DNA of 64,000 nucleotides from contig NZ_VIGW01000001.1 of the NCBI RefSeq assembly GCF_007858435.1, positions 596,955 to 660,954 on the forward strand. Reading direction: 5' to 3'. Position 1 is the stretch's first letter. Every line of letters starts with the position of its first letter. This stretch comes from Tsukamurella asaccharolytica (GTDB lineage: Bacteria > Actinomycetota > Actinomycetes > Mycobacteriales > Mycobacteriaceae). The notes beneath the pieces were generated by a model. That model ran no database searches and was not told the DNA's origin. It saw only the letters and a program-made list of their open reading frames with translations. Positions 1-10,888 of this stretch are shown in pieces. The translations under genes were made by a program, and so were the position numbers.

Positions 1-477
1 GCGGCGCTCGCCGCCTTCGCCCCCGAGGCGGAGCTGGACATCACGGTGCTGGACCTACCCGACGGGCGGACCCCCGCGCACTGGCTGCGCGAGAAGTCCC
101 TGGTGGCCGAGTTCCGGCGGTCGGCCTCGCCCGACATCGTCTTCGCGCCGCACCGCGGCGATGCCCACCAGGACCACCGTCAGCTCGCGGAACTCGTGCC
201 ACAGGAGTTCCGGGACCACCTGATCCTCGGCTACGAGATCCTCAAGTGGGAGGCCGACACCCCGCGGCCCACCGTCTTCAACCCGCTGTCGGCGTACGCC
301 GCCATGACGAAGGCGCGGCTGCTCACGGAGCACTACCCCTCGCAGGTCGGCCACGACTGGTTCGACGACGAGTCCTTCCTCGGCCTGGCGCGGCTGCGCG
401 GCATCCAGTGCCGCTCAGCGTACGCCGAGGGTTTCATGCTGGAAAAGGCGATCGTAGATCTCGGAGGCAATCGATGA
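1..477 (+). CDS. PIG-L family deacetylase, 5' end outside window
   Basis: The reading frame is open from the first base, so the gene begins upstream. The visible part is about 158 residues of a PIG-L/LmbE-type zinc deacetylase, a family that removes N-acetyl groups from amino sugars or pseudo-oligosaccharides. The motif HRGDAHQDH is the family's second metal-binding motif; the first (AHPDD-like) would lie before the window. The stop codon overlaps the ATG of the next gene (ATGA), so the two are translationally coupled. Its place at the head of a polysaccharide cluster suggests it acts on a sugar precursor or glycan. The exact substrate cannot be read from the sequence. Confidence 0.8.
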   Translation, partial: AALAAFAPEAELDITVLDLPDGRTPAHWLREKSLVAEFRRSASPDIVFAPHRGDAHQDHRQLAELVPQEFRDHLILGYEILKWEADTPRPTVFNPLSAYAAMTKARLLTEHYPSQVGHDWFDDESFLGLARLRGIQCRSAYAEGFMLEKAIVDLGGNR

Positions 478-1490
478 AGGTCCTGCTCACAGGCAGCCAG
501 GGATACCTCGGAACGGTGATGACGCCGGTCCTCCGCGCGGCCGGCCACGAGGTCACCGGTCTCGATTCCGGCCTCTTCGCCGACCGCGTGCTCGGGCCGG
601 CGGTGTCCGACCCGCCCACGCTCACCACCGACCTGCGTGACGTGACGGTCGAGGAACTGCAGGGCTTCGACGCGGTGATCCACCTCGCGGCACTGTCCAA
701 CGATCCCCTGGGCTCGCTGGCACCCCAGATCACCTACGACATCAACCACGCCGCGTCGAGCCGGCTCGCGCGCCTGGCGAAGGAGGCCGGGGTCTCCCGG
801 TTCCTGTACGCCTCGACGTGCTCCGTGTACGGCGCGGCGGGCGACGGCCTCGTCGACGAGGCGGCGCCGCTCAACCCCATCACGCCCTACGCGATCAGCA
901 AGGTGCGGGTGGAGGACGACGCCGCGGCGCTCGCGGACGCCGACTTCACGCCCGTCTTCCTGCGCAACGCCACGGCCTTCGGCTTCTCTCCGCGCCTGCG
1001 GGCGGACATCGTGCTGAACAACCTGATGGGGTACGCCGTCCTGACGGGCGAGGTGCTGGTGCTCTCCGACGGGACGCCGTGGCGACCGCTGGTGCACGCG
1101 CAGGACATCGCGCGGGCCTTCGCGACCTGCCTGACCGCGCCGAAGGAGACGGTCTCGGCGCGCGCCTACAACATCGGCACCGAGCGCAACAACGTGACCG
1201 TCGCCGAGATCGCGCAGGCCGTGGTCGACGTGGTGCCCGGCGCCGCCGTCCGGATCACCGGGGAAGCCGGGAACGATCCGCGGTCCTACCGGGTCGACTT
1301 CTCCCGTGCCCGCGACGAACTGGGCTTCGAGGCGCAGTGGACCGTCGCGGACGGCGCGGCGGAGCTGCACCGGTCCTACACCGAGTACGGGCTCACCGAG
1401 CGCTCCTTCCACGACGACTTCACCCGGCTCGCCGTGCTCAAGCAGCTGCAGGCCGGGGGCGCCATCGACGCCTCGATGCGCCGGCCATGA
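474..1490 (+). CDS. NAD-dependent sugar-nucleotide epimerase/dehydratase
   Basis: The product is a 338-residue extended short-chain dehydrogenase of the kind that interconverts NDP-sugars. The N-terminal dinucleotide motif GSQGYLG lies at residues 7-13. STCSVYG is at 114-120, and the catalytic Tyr139-xxx-Lys143 pair sits in PYAISK. The ATG at 474 overlaps the upstream stop and fits the conserved Rossmann start; an earlier in-frame start would only add unrelated residues. With the RmlC-like, methyltransferase and aminotransferase genes next to it, it probably makes a modified deoxy-sugar donor. Which sugar is unknown. Confidence 0.85.
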   Translation: MKVLLTGSQGYLGTVMTPVLRAAGHEVTGLDSGLFADRVLGPAVSDPPTLTTDLRDVTVEELQGFDAVIHLAALSNDPLGSLAPQITYDINHAASSRLARLAKEAGVSRFLYASTCSVYGAAGDGLVDEAAPLNPITPYAISKVRVEDDAAALADADFTPVFLRNATAFGFSPRLRADIVLNNLMGYAVLTGEVLVLSDGTPWRPLVHAQDIARAFATCLTAPKETVSARAYNIGTERNNVTVAEIAQAVVDVVPGAAVRITGEAGNDPRSYRVDFSRARDELGFEAQWTVADGAAELHRSYTEYGLTERSFHDDFTRLAVLKQLQAGGAIDASMRRP

Positions 1491-1495
1491 CCGGC

Positions 1496-2050
1496 TCAGC
1501 CCAGGCGGGCACGCAGATCGGCCCAGGAGCCGGCCGCGCTGTCCCGCGGCGAGACGATCGACGCGGCCAGCGGCCACTGCAGCGCCAGCTCCGGATCGGC
1601 GTGGTGCACTGCGAGATCCTCCGACGGGTCGTGCGGACGATCGATCCGGTAGCAGACGTCCGCCACCTCGGTCAGCGCCTGGAAGCCGTGCAGGAAGCCC
1701 GGCGGCACGTACAGCGTGCGGAATGCCTCGTCGTCCAGGCGGAAGGCCTGGCTCCGGCCGAAGGTGGACGAGTACGGCCGTGCGTCCACGAGCACGTCGT
1801 GCACCGCGCCGTGGGCGCAGCGCACCAGCTTCGCCTCCCCGCGGCCGGAACGGCCGTGCATGCCGCGGAGCACGCCCCGCGCCGAACGGGACTGCGAATC
1901 CTGCACGAATCGCGCTGCGGCGCCGGGCTCCCCGAGGTGATCGTCGAAGATCTCCGCGTCGAAGGTCCGGGTGAACAGGCCCCGGTCGTCCGCGTGCGGG
2001 GTGGGAACCAGCAGCAGGACGTCCGCCAGATCGGTCTGCTCGATGCGCAT
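1496..2050 (-). CDS. dTDP-4-dehydrorhamnose 3,5-epimerase family protein (RmlC-like)
   Basis: This is a cupin-type epimerase of about 184 residues. Recognisable family features include DDRGLFTRTF near the N-terminus, the QDSQSRSARGVLRGMH stretch (substrate-binding Arg and catalytic His), VLVDARPYSSTFG, and the C-terminal VPPGFLHGFQAL motif. I chose the ATG at 2050; an ATG at 2077 would add nine residues but would overlap the divergent gene starting at 2065. It is the only gene on the minus strand in this part of the cluster. The reaction is epimerisation of a 4-keto-6-deoxy NDP-sugar, or a related isomerisation. Confidence 0.82.
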   Translation of the reverse strand: MRIEQTDLADVLLLVPTPHADDRGLFTRTFDAEIFDDHLGEPGAAARFVQDSQSRSARGVLRGMHGRSGRGEAKLVRCAHGAVHDVLVDARPYSSTFGRSQAFRLDDEAFRTLYVPPGFLHGFQALTEVADVCYRIDRPHDPSEDLAVHHADPELALQWPLAASIVSPRDSAAGSWADLRARLG

Positions 2051-2064
2051 GGGGACATGCTGCC

Positions 2065-3164
2065 ATGAGACACGCACGTGCGTGCCGCGGCTGCGGCTCC
2101 GTCAAGCTCACCCGGGTGCTGGACCTGGGCCGCGTCCCCGCGGCGGATCGCTTCCCGCCCTCCGAGTCCCCGGTGGACCCGGGCGAGTCCGCCCATCCGC
2201 TCGCGATGGACCTGTGCGCGGCGTGCGGCCTCGCGCAGCTCGCCGATGACGACACCATCGCGGACGAACCCCGCGGAGTAGAACCCCGTGCCCTGCGCGA
2301 GCAGGCCGCGGACGCGGTGGCCCGGGTCGCCGGCGCCGGCCTCCTGCGCGGCACGACGGTGCGCGAGTTCGGCAGCCCGCACGGCGGCACGTGGCTGCCG
2401 CTCCTCGCCGAGCGGGGATTCCACGAGGCCGACGGTCCGGCCGACGTCGTCCTCGACAGCTTCGGGATCATGCACGAACCGGACCAGCGCACGGCCTTCG
2501 CGGCGCGGGCCGCTGCCGTCGCGCCCGGCGGCGTACTGCTCCTGCAGTACCAGCCGCTGGGGGGCATCGTCGACCAGTTGCAGTGGACCGCCCTGCGGCA
2601 CGGGCACTTCGGCTACTACACGCTCACCGCGTTGCTGCCTCTGCTCGCCGCGGCCGGCCTGGAACCGGTGCGCGCCTTCGAGTTCGACCTCTACGGCGGC
2701 ACGGTGCTGCTCGCCGTCCGGCACCGCGGCGCGGCCGACGTGGTCCCCGGCGCGGGCGCCGCCGATCCCACGATCCGGCGGATCCTGGCCACCGAGGCGG
2801 GCGCCGGGCTCGCCACCCCCGCGGGCCTGCGGGCTCTCAGCGCGGCCCCGGGTGATCAGGCGAGGGACCTCCGGGCCTGGGCGCAGGAGCACGCGGCCGC
2901 CGGGCGCACCGTCGCCGCCTACGGCGCCGCCTCGCGGGCCGTCGCCCTGTTCGCGCTCGCCGGGCTCGACACCGGCCTCGTCTCCTGCGTGGCAGACGCG
3001 TCACCGTCGAAGCAGGGGCGCCGCATGCCCGGTACCGACATCCCGATCGTCGCGCCGGAGCGCCTCCTCGCCTTCGACGGTCCCGTCCTCCTGACCCTGC
3101 CCGACCTGTACGACGAGGTGCTCGAGGCCTGGCCCGCCCTCCGCGGAAGACTGGTGAACCAGCC

Positions 3165-3168
<4 letters not shown>
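2065..3168 (+). CDS. Sugar C-methyltransferase, class I SAM-dependent
   Basis: The product is 367 residues. The N-terminal zinc-binding element has Cys7, Cys10, Cys51 and Cys54 (CRGC and CAAC), typical of TylC3/NovU-type NDP-sugar C-methyltransferases. The SAM domain follows; its motif reads EFGSPHGGTWL where the family usually has a G-rich EIGSNDG-type motif. A C-terminal domain typical of the family includes AAYGAASRAVAL. At 367 residues it is shorter than the usual roughly 410, with the shortening in the methyltransferase domain. Activity could be altered. Its stop overlaps the next ATG (ATGA). Confidence 0.78.
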
Positions 3169-4513
<1,345 letters not shown>

Positions 4514-4517
<4 letters not shown>

Positions 4518-5593
4518 CCGCGCCCGTCCGCGTGCTCGTCGTGGGTCCCGCGCCGCCCGGTCCGACGAGCCGGGGTGGCATGGCCACCGTGGTCGGTCAC
4601 ATGGCGGCGCAACCGGATCCGTCGATCGACGTGCAACTCCGGACGACCTACGTCGACGGCACCGTCGGACAGCGCCTCCGGGCCGGCCTCGGCGGCATGG
4701 CACGCGGCACCCTGAGCGTGCTGCGCGGCGACGTCGACGTGGTGCACGTGCACCTCTCGCACGGCGGCAGCGTCGTGCGGAAGTCACCGGTGCTCTGGGC
4801 GGCGCGCCTGCGCGGCGTCCCCGCGGTGATCCACGGCCACAGTTTCGACTTCGGCGGCTGGGTGGCCGGGCTGCCCGCCCCCGCGCGACCGCTCGTCCGC
4901 GCCGCCCTCCCCGCGGACCGGTGGCTGGTGCTCGGGACGGGGCTCGCCGCCCAGTACGCGGCGGCCTTGCACCTCGCACCGAGCACGGTCGAAGTGCTCT
5001 ACAACCCCGTGCCCGAGGTCCCGGTTCCGGCCGGTCTCGCCACGACGGGCGACGTGGTCCACGCGGTCGCGCTCGGCCGGCTCGGGGTCCGGAAGGGAAG
5101 CTACGACCTGATCGCGGCGGTCGCGCTCCTCCCGCCGGAGATTCGCGCACGGCTGCACCTGACGCTGGCGGGCGACGGCGAGGTCGATGAGGTGCGCGCC
5201 GCGGCTGCCGCGGCCGGCGTGGAGGAGTCGGTGTCGGTCCGCGGCTGGGTGGACCCGGCCGGGCGCGACGCGCTGCTCGCCACCGCGCAGGTCTTCGCCC
5301 TTCCCAGCTACGACGAGGGGCTGCCGATGGCGCTGCTGGAGGCGATGGCCTCGGGGCTGGCGCCGCTGACGACGCCCGTCGGCGCGATTCCCGAGGCGAT
5401 CACGGACGGCGCGGACGGGCTCCTGGTGCCACCCGGCGACGTTCCCGCGCTCAGCGCCGCGCTCGCCCGGCTGGTCGACGACCGGGACCTGCGCGAGCGC
5501 ATCGCCGCCGGCGCCCGGCGCCGCGCGCGGGACTTCGCCATCGAGCCCTGGCACGCGCGCCTGGCCGCATTGTGGAGGGAGCTCGCGGGCTGA
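4514..5593 (+). CDS. Glycosyltransferase family 4
   Basis: The product is a 359-residue GT-B glycosyltransferase. It starts at a GTG that overlaps the preceding stop (GTGA), where VRVLVVGPAPP begins the N-terminal Rossmann domain. The C-terminal GT4 hallmark is the E-x7-E block in SYDEGLPMALLEAMASG. GRLGVRKGSYDLIAA contributes the donor-phosphate contacts. It probably adds a sugar to the lipid-linked repeat unit on the cytoplasmic face of the membrane. Acceptor and donor cannot be inferred. Confidence 0.85.
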
Positions 5594-5610
5594 GCTCCTT
5601 GGGCACGCGG

Positions 5611-5626
5611 CCGCGGCGGGCCGCGG
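5611..5626. terminator. GC hairpin between convergent genes
   Basis: A CCGCGG-CGGG-CCGCGG hairpin lies in the 34-bp gap between the GT4 gene and the converging GH5 gene. There is no clear U-tract, so it is at best a weak or factor-assisted terminator. Confidence 0.3.
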
Positions 5627-5627
5627 G

Positions 5628-6821
5628 TCAGCCCCGGGAGAGGTGCTCGGGCTTCTCGATGACCGCGGCCTGGGACTGCGCCTGCGACAGACCCGCCGCC
5701 GGGAACCACACGTCGGGACCGGGGGCGTCGTACGCCCACAGGGGGCTGTGGAACGCGGACGACGTCCCGAAGTAGGTGACGGCCATGCCGTACCTGTTGG
5801 CGAGCGCGTACCACCGGTCGCCCAGGCGATTCCACTGCTCCGCGCTCTCCGCGGATTGGCCCGGCCCGTACCAGCCGACCTCGCCGACGGAGCATTCCAC
5901 CCCGCTGCGGACGCACCAGTCGCCGAAGGTCCGCAGCCTGCCGAGGAAGCCCCGCTCGTACCCGAGGTCCACCCACGACCGCCCCGCATCCCGGACGTAA
6001 CCGTCGTCGAGCTTGGCCGGATCGAAGACCTCGCCCTCGCCACTGTTGCGGACCGGGTACATGTGCTGGGAGTAGACGATCCGGCGCAGGGGATCCTCGA
6101 CCCAACCGCCGGTCGGATCCGTGTACGCGAAGTCCGAGAACCTCGAGCAGCACAGCGACTCCACCCACACCACCGTGCGATCGCCGGCGGCTCGTAGGGT
6201 GCGCACGACCTCATTGACGTGGCGCTGGTACACCGCGTAGCCGGGCTTGTCCGGGGACTGCAGGTCGGCCCGGGTGGGGTGGCTGAACCGGGTCGGCTCG
6301 TTGAACAGGTCGTAGGCGACCACGGCGGGTTCATCGCGGAAGCCCTCGGAGATCCGGCGCCACACCTGGTTGGTCTGCTCGACGGTGAGTCCGGCACCGC
6401 ACACCAGCGGCTCCGTCTGCGCCCTCGGCGCGCGCCACTCGCAACCGTTGTGCAGCCCGAGTACGACGCTCATGCCCGCCGCCTTGATCTTGCCGACCTC
6501 CGCCCGGATCGCGGACCAGTACGCCGGATGGAAGCTCTCGTCGCCCGAGCCGAGGCCCGGTTGGAGGAAGCTCCAGTCCACGGGCAGCCTGATCAGCCTG
6601 TGCCCCCGTTGCCGGAGTCGTTCGTACGACGACGGGGGCTCGCCCGTTCGGGTGTCGTCGGGGTGGTCGTAGATCGTGACCGCCTGCGTGAGCAACGTGG
6701 CCACGTTGATGCCGCGCATCCACGATCTCGTCGGCTCCGGTGGCCGGACGACCGCGATCGAGGTGAGGGCGAGAGCGACGACGAGCAGTGCGATCAGCGC
6801 TCCGCGCCGGATCGAAGTCAT
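5628..6821 (-). CDS. Glycoside hydrolase family 5 (cellulase-like), membrane-anchored or secreted
   Basis: The 397-residue product has an N-terminal signal anchor (about residues 7-25, Leu/Val/Ala-rich after MTSIRRG). The rest is a TIM-barrel glycoside hydrolase. The acid/base is Glu175 in AYDLFNEP and the nucleophile is likely Glu314 in CSVGEVGWYG, both as expected for GH5. Within a polysaccharide locus it may trim or release the extracellular polymer, as hydrolases linked to exopolysaccharide synthesis do. It converges on the GT4 gene and is divergent from the WecG-like gene. The real substrate is unknown. Confidence 0.82.
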   Translation of the reverse strand: MTSIRRGALIALLVVALALTSIAVVRPPEPTRSWMRGINVATLLTQAVTIYDHPDDTRTGEPPSSYERLRQRGHRLIRLPVDWSFLQPGLGSGDESFHPAYWSAIRAEVGKIKAAGMSVVLGLHNGCEWRAPRAQTEPLVCGAGLTVEQTNQVWRRISEGFRDEPAVVAYDLFNEPTRFSHPTRADLQSPDKPGYAVYQRHVNEVVRTLRAAGDRTVVWVESLCCSRFSDFAYTDPTGGWVEDPLRRIVYSQHMYPVRNSGEGEVFDPAKLDDGYVRDAGRSWVDLGYERGFLGRLRTFGDWCVRSGVECSVGEVGWYGPGQSAESAEQWNRLGDRWYALANRYGMAVTYFGTSSAFHSPLWAYDAPGPDVWFPAAGLSQAQSQAAVIEKPEHLSRG

Positions 6822-6885
6822 TGCACCCCCGCAGCGGTCATCGACGGTCCACGGCGCAGCCGGGACTCAGCGACTCGCAGCCTAC

Positions 6886-6897
6886 TGCAATTGCAAC
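6886..6897. promoter_or_regulatory. Palindrome TGCAATTGCA upstream of the WecG-like gene
   Basis: The 12-mer TGCAATTGCAAC contains a perfect 10-bp palindrome. It lies exactly 33 bp before the GTG of the glycosyltransferase at 6919. An identical 12-mer lies exactly 33 bp before the ATG at 13585. The shared sequence and spacing point to a common operator or promoter element. Confidence 0.5.
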
Positions 6898-6918
6898 AAT
6901 TGCCGGTATCCTGGACCC

Positions 6919-7773
6919 GTGCTGCACGACGTCCACATCCTCGGGGTCCGATTCGACGATCTCTCCTTCGACACCGCGGTGGCCCGCCTGCGGGACGCCG
7001 CGCGCGGGAACCAGCCGCGCACTGTCGTCTTCCCGAACGCCGCGACGCTCAACCTGGCCTCCGAATCCCCGTCCTACCGGGAGGTGCTGAACGCGTCGAC
7101 GTTCGTCTTCGGGGACGGCACGGGAGTGCGCTGGGGGGCGCGGATGCGCGGGGTGCGGCTCCGCGCGAATCTCAACGGCACCGACGTCGTCCCCGATCTT
7201 CTGGAGGCGACGCCCGGACTTCGGGTGTATCTGCTCGGCTCCACCGAGGAGGTGAACGCGGCTGCCGCCAGCGCCGTCGCGCAACGCTTCCCCGTCGAGG
7301 TCGTGGGCCGTCACCACGGCTTCTTCGACCATGACGACTGCCCGGACGTCCTGGCCGCCATCGCGGCCGCATCCCCCGACGTGCTCCTCGTAGGCTTCGG
7401 CAATCCCCTGCAGGAGGAGTGGATCGCGCGCCATCGCACCGCCCTGTCGGTACCGCTCACCGCGGCAGTGGGCGGGCTGTTCGGATTCTGGGCCGGAACC
7501 CGCACCCGCGCACCGGGCATCGCCCGCCGCATGGGCGTGGAGTGGGTGGACATCCTGCTGCGCGAGCCGCACAAGGCACGACGGTACCTCCTGGGCAATC
7601 CCGCCTTCCTGGTCCGGTCGATTCGCGCCCGCTCCGCCGAACTGCGCTCCGACCGCCCGGCACGGGCGCGCCGTCAGGTCCGGCCGGCGTCCCGGCCCGA
7701 TCGGCGCACGACCCGCCGCAGCTCGGCTCCGAGCGCGGCCGCCGACGCGGGGGCCGCGTACCCGCGGTCGTAG
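6919..7773 (+). CDS. WecG/TagA/CpsF family glycosyltransferase (GT26)
   Basis: The product is 284 residues. It matches the GT26 family throughout: FPNAATLNLA near residue 39, the catalytic-region FGDGTGVRWGAR around 64-75, LLVGFGNPLQEEWIA at 157-170, and the C-terminal RAPGIARRMGVEWVDILLREPHKARRY stretch. The GTG at 6919 gives the standard N-terminus; an upstream in-frame start would add about 80 residues read through the promoter palindrome. Such enzymes add the second sugar (often ManNAc(A)) to an undecaprenyl-linked sugar. The last 100 bp overlap the 3' end of the converging gene. The C-terminal tail is Arg/Ala/Pro-rich. Confidence 0.87.
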   Translation: MLHDVHILGVRFDDLSFDTAVARLRDAARGNQPRTVVFPNAATLNLASESPSYREVLNASTFVFGDGTGVRWGARMRGVRLRANLNGTDVVPDLLEATPGLRVYLLGSTEEVNAAAASAVAQRFPVEVVGRHHGFFDHDDCPDVLAAIAAASPDVLLVGFGNPLQEEWIARHRTALSVPLTAAVGGLFGFWAGTRTRAPGIARRMGVEWVDILLREPHKARRYLLGNPAFLVRSIRARSAELRSDRPARARRQVRPASRPDRRTTRRSSAPSAAADAGAAYPRS

Positions 7774-8720
7774 TGGCGGCGGGCAGCGGCGCCCCGGCGT
7801 TCCGCGGCGGCGGGCTCGGCCAGCGCGTCGAATGCCCGGGCCAGACCCACGACGTCGTCGACGCCGATCGGCTCCTCACCGGGGGGCTGGAACTCGGGGA
7901 GCGCTCCTTCGGGGGAGACGATCGGCGTCACCCCCAACTGCATCGCCAGCACCTGGACTCCGCTCTGCGTCGCGCGGCGGTAGTGCACCACCGAACCCTT
8001 CGCGCGGGCCATCGGCTCCAGCACGTCCGCGTACGAGTACCGTCCCCGGTGCCACCGCACCGCCGGGAACCGGCCGGGTGGGAGCTCACCGTCGCCGATC
8101 AGGACGAGTTCGTCGCCGCGCCAGCCCGGACCGGCGACGTGCTTCTCCCAGGCCGCGAGTGTCACCGCCAGATTCTTGTACTCCTCGAGCCGTCCGACGG
8201 CCACGAAGTCCCGCCGGTCCGCGGCGGGCACCGCCGCCGGCACGAGCCGCTCCTCGAGGTCGCTCGTCAGCGGCGCCACCGCCGTGGCTCCGACCCGGCT
8301 GCCGACGTACTCGCTGAAGCCGACCGTCGCGGCCGCGTTCCGCCCCCATCGCCCGAACAGCGCCCGCTCCCAGGCGGGGAAGACCTCGGCGGCGCCGTGC
8401 GGGCGGTCGTCGTGGATGAGGTTCACCCGGGGCGCGCCACCCGCCAGCAGCATCCACCGGGGATCCCGCACCAGCTCGGTGACGACCACGTCGGCCGCGT
8501 AGGCCCGCGCCGCGCGGAGGGCGCGCGCGAAACCGGGCCAGGTCGACGCGGTACGCGGGCGAGCGTCGAGCACCCACTCGTAGGGCCGCACGCCGTCGGA
8601 CTCCGGATGTTGATCGGTGGTCACCAGCACTACGTCCCAGCCCGCGTCGATGAGCTGCTCGCAGTACACCCGGGCGAGCGGTCGCATCCACGGCGAGAGC
8701 CAGAGCACCTTGCCCGTCAT
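7674..8720 (-). CDS. Glycosyltransferase, GT-B fold
   Basis: The 348-residue product starts at the ATG that overlaps the stop of the upstream gene (ATGA). The N-terminus VLWLSPWMRPLARVYCEQL and the GRLEEYKNLAVTLAAWE donor-domain segment identify a GT4-like enzyme. The E-x7-E motif is not canonical, and the C-terminal half reads ATQSGVQVLAMQLGVTPIVS. It is co-transcribed after the GT2-GT4 fusion. Its 3' end overlaps the opposing GT26 gene by 100 bp, an unusually long convergent overlap. Confidence 0.75.
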   Translation of the reverse strand: MTGKVLWLSPWMRPLARVYCEQLIDAGWDVVLVTTDQHPESDGVRPYEWVLDARPRTASTWPGFARALRAARAYAADVVVTELVRDPRWMLLAGGAPRVNLIHDDRPHGAAEVFPAWERALFGRWGRNAAATVGFSEYVGSRVGATAVAPLTSDLEERLVPAAVPAADRRDFVAVGRLEEYKNLAVTLAAWEKHVAGPGWRGDELVLIGDGELPPGRFPAVRWHRGRYSYADVLEPMARAKGSVVHYRRATQSGVQVLAMQLGVTPIVSPEGALPEFQPPGEEPIGVDDVVGLARAFDALAEPAAAERRGAAARRHYDRGYAAPASAAALGAELRRVVRRSGRDAGRT

Positions 8721-10738
8721 GGCAGGACGCCGGCGAAGGCCGCCTCGTAGGCGTCGGCCATGGCCTCGACGGAGTAGTTCGCCCGCATCCGCTCGAAACC
8801 GCGGTCGCCCAGGGCGGGCCACACCTGCGGGTCCGCGAACATGTCCGTCAGGGCCGTGCGCCAGCCGTCGACGGTGACGTCCTCGACGAGGCGTCCCGCC
8901 TGACCGTGGGCGAGGATCTCCGGGATCGCGCCGACGGCGGAGGCGATCACCGGCAATCGCCGGGCCATCGCCTCGAGGATCACGAGGGGGAAGGCCTCGT
9001 CCCGGCTCGGCACGCAGAGCAGGTCGGCGTCGGCGAGGGCCGCCTCGGGCCCGGGCGCCCACCCGCGCCAGTGCACGCGGTCCCGGACGGCGTCCGGCGT
9101 CATGGCCTCGAGCCGCTCCCGATCGGGACCGTCGCCGTAGATGGAGAGCTCCCAGTCGGGATCGGGGACGCCGGCGAGCGCGGCCGCGAGGAGGTGCGGG
9201 TTCTTGAACTCGACGGCGCGGGCGAGCATCACGAGGCGTCGCGGGCGGCCGAGCGGCGGCCGCGGCGGCACGTCGCCCCGGGAGGCCACGCGGTCGATGC
9301 CGTTGGGCGCGGTGAAGACGGGTGCGTCCAGGTCCTGGAACTGCGGGCCGACGTCCCAGTGGCCGTCCGCGAGGCCGATGAAGCCGTCGGCGCGGCGCAT
9401 CGCCCGGGCGAGGGGTGCGGAGAAGGTCGGCTCTTCCGCGTCGAACCACGAGTGCGCCGCGACCAACCACCTGCGGTCACGACCACCGGCACGCCACAGC
9501 GTGGCGAATCCGGTCTCGGTGTTCGTGGTCGCGCTGATGAGGATCTGCGGGCCCGCGACGGGATCGAGCACCGGCGCGAACCAGGGCTGCCGGACGACGC
9601 GCACCGAGTGCGGGACCTCGGCGACCATCGGCCCCAGCCGCTGCATGCAGGCGATGGTGACGGGGTAGCCGCGCCGGTCGAGTTCGCCCGCCAGCAGCAC
9701 GTGCTGGCGCTCGGCGCCCCCGTAGACCAGGCGATTCGTGGTGATGACGATCGCCGGACGATCCGTGGGCCGCGCCGCGCGGGCGTGCGCACGGCGGGTG
9801 GACCGCTGCAGCCGGTCGAGGATCGACGTTCCCGCGAGGTACAGGTCCCCGCCGGCCGCCCGGCCGTTGTGCTCGAGGTTGAGCGCGATGTTGGCGCGCA
9901 GCAGGTCTCCCGAACGTCGGCTGGCCCGCGCGTCGTCGGCGACGGTGCCGCCGCTGGTGTGGGTGATCCCCTCCTCGTCGGTGAGGACCAGCCGCCAGCC
10001 CGCGCGCCGAGCCCGTTCCTGCCAGTCCGCCTCCTCCCCGTAGAGGAAGAACTCCTCGTCGAACGGTCCGACCGCGTCCCAGGCATCGCGCTGTATCGCC
10101 AGGCATGCGCCGGTCAGGTAGCCCTCGACGGCGGTCGGGGCTTCCGCGTACAGGTCCGAGAGCGGAGTGCGGCGCAACCGCGGCGCGTATCCGGCGTAGG
10201 AGACCAGGGCGCGGATCGGGCCGCGGCGGCGATGCGCGACGTCCCAGTCCCGCTCGTGCGAGCCCTGAAGTGCAGGATCGTGAACTCTCGGCGCCGCTGC
10301 GGCGACCCCCGGGGTGCGCAGCGCGGACCGCGTGACCGCCAGGTCACCACGTACCACCGCGTCGGGATTGAGGAGCAGTAGATCGGCATCCGGCGCCTTC
10401 GCGGCAAGGCGGTTCACCGCCGCTGCGAAACCCGCGTTGACGCCGTCGCCGTACCAGGCGACGTCAGGGAACTCCGCCCGCACCTCCGCCATTCCCGGCC
10501 AGTCGATTCCCGAATTGTCCCAGATCAACGTCCGTGTATCGGAAAGGTGCTCCGCCACGGAAACGAGACACGCCCGCAGGTCTTCCGGATTGCGATACGC
10601 AACGATGAGCACCGCGAGTGGGTGCATGCGCGACGCGAGGGGCGGCGGGGCGGCGCGGAGGCCGCCGGGGAGGTAGGCACGGTCGAGCTCGCTCGGCACG
10701 AACTTCTCCTCTGTCGTCTGGGCTGTCAGCTTCGACAT
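8717..10738 (-). CDS. Bifunctional glycosyltransferase: GT2 domain fused to GT4 domain
   Basis: The product has about 673 residues. The N-terminal half is a GT2 rhamnosyltransferase-like domain: LAVLIVAYRNPEDLRACL, LLLLNPDAVV as the DXD-like region, then GYLTGACLAIQRDAWDAVGPFDEEFFLYGEEADW. The C-terminal half is a GT4 domain with VMLARAVEFKNPHLLAAAL and the E-x7-E motif in SRDEAFPLVILEAMARR. The fusion suggests two consecutive sugar transfers by one protein. I used the ATG at 10738; it has no Shine-Dalgarno and a TACGTA/TATAGT box sits just before it, so a leaderless message is possible. The internal ATG at 10627 (MHPLAVLIV) is an alternative. Confidence 0.82.
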   Translation of the reverse strand: MSKLTAQTTEEKFVPSELDRAYLPGGLRAAPPPLASRMHPLAVLIVAYRNPEDLRACLVSVAEHLSDTRTLIWDNSGIDWPGMAEVRAEFPDVAWYGDGVNAGFAAAVNRLAAKAPDADLLLLNPDAVVRGDLAVTRSALRTPGVAAAAPRVHDPALQGSHERDWDVAHRRRGPIRALVSYAGYAPRLRRTPLSDLYAEAPTAVEGYLTGACLAIQRDAWDAVGPFDEEFFLYGEEADWQERARRAGWRLVLTDEEGITHTSGGTVADDARASRRSGDLLRANIALNLEHNGRAAGGDLYLAGTSILDRLQRSTRRAHARAARPTDRPAIVITTNRLVYGGAERQHVLLAGELDRRGYPVTIACMQRLGPMVAEVPHSVRVVRQPWFAPVLDPVAGPQILISATTNTETGFATLWRAGGRDRRWLVAAHSWFDAEEPTFSAPLARAMRRADGFIGLADGHWDVGPQFQDLDAPVFTAPNGIDRVASRGDVPPRPPLGRPRRLVMLARAVEFKNPHLLAAALAGVPDPDWELSIYGDGPDRERLEAMTPDAVRDRVHWRGWAPGPEAALADADLLCVPSRDEAFPLVILEAMARRLPVIASAVGAIPEILAHGQAGRLVEDVTVDGWRTALTDMFADPQVWPALGDRGFERMRANYSVEAMADAYEAAFAGVLP

Positions 10739-10888
10739 ACTATACGTAACGGCAGAGTGGCACGATTCGACATTGCACAGCGGAATCGGCCGCGGCACGA
10801 CGATGAAGGGATGGACCGTGACGACGATGATCGGCCCCCGGCGGCGCAGCGGAGGAGGGCTCGACGGGCCGCGCCGGTCCGGGGCGCG

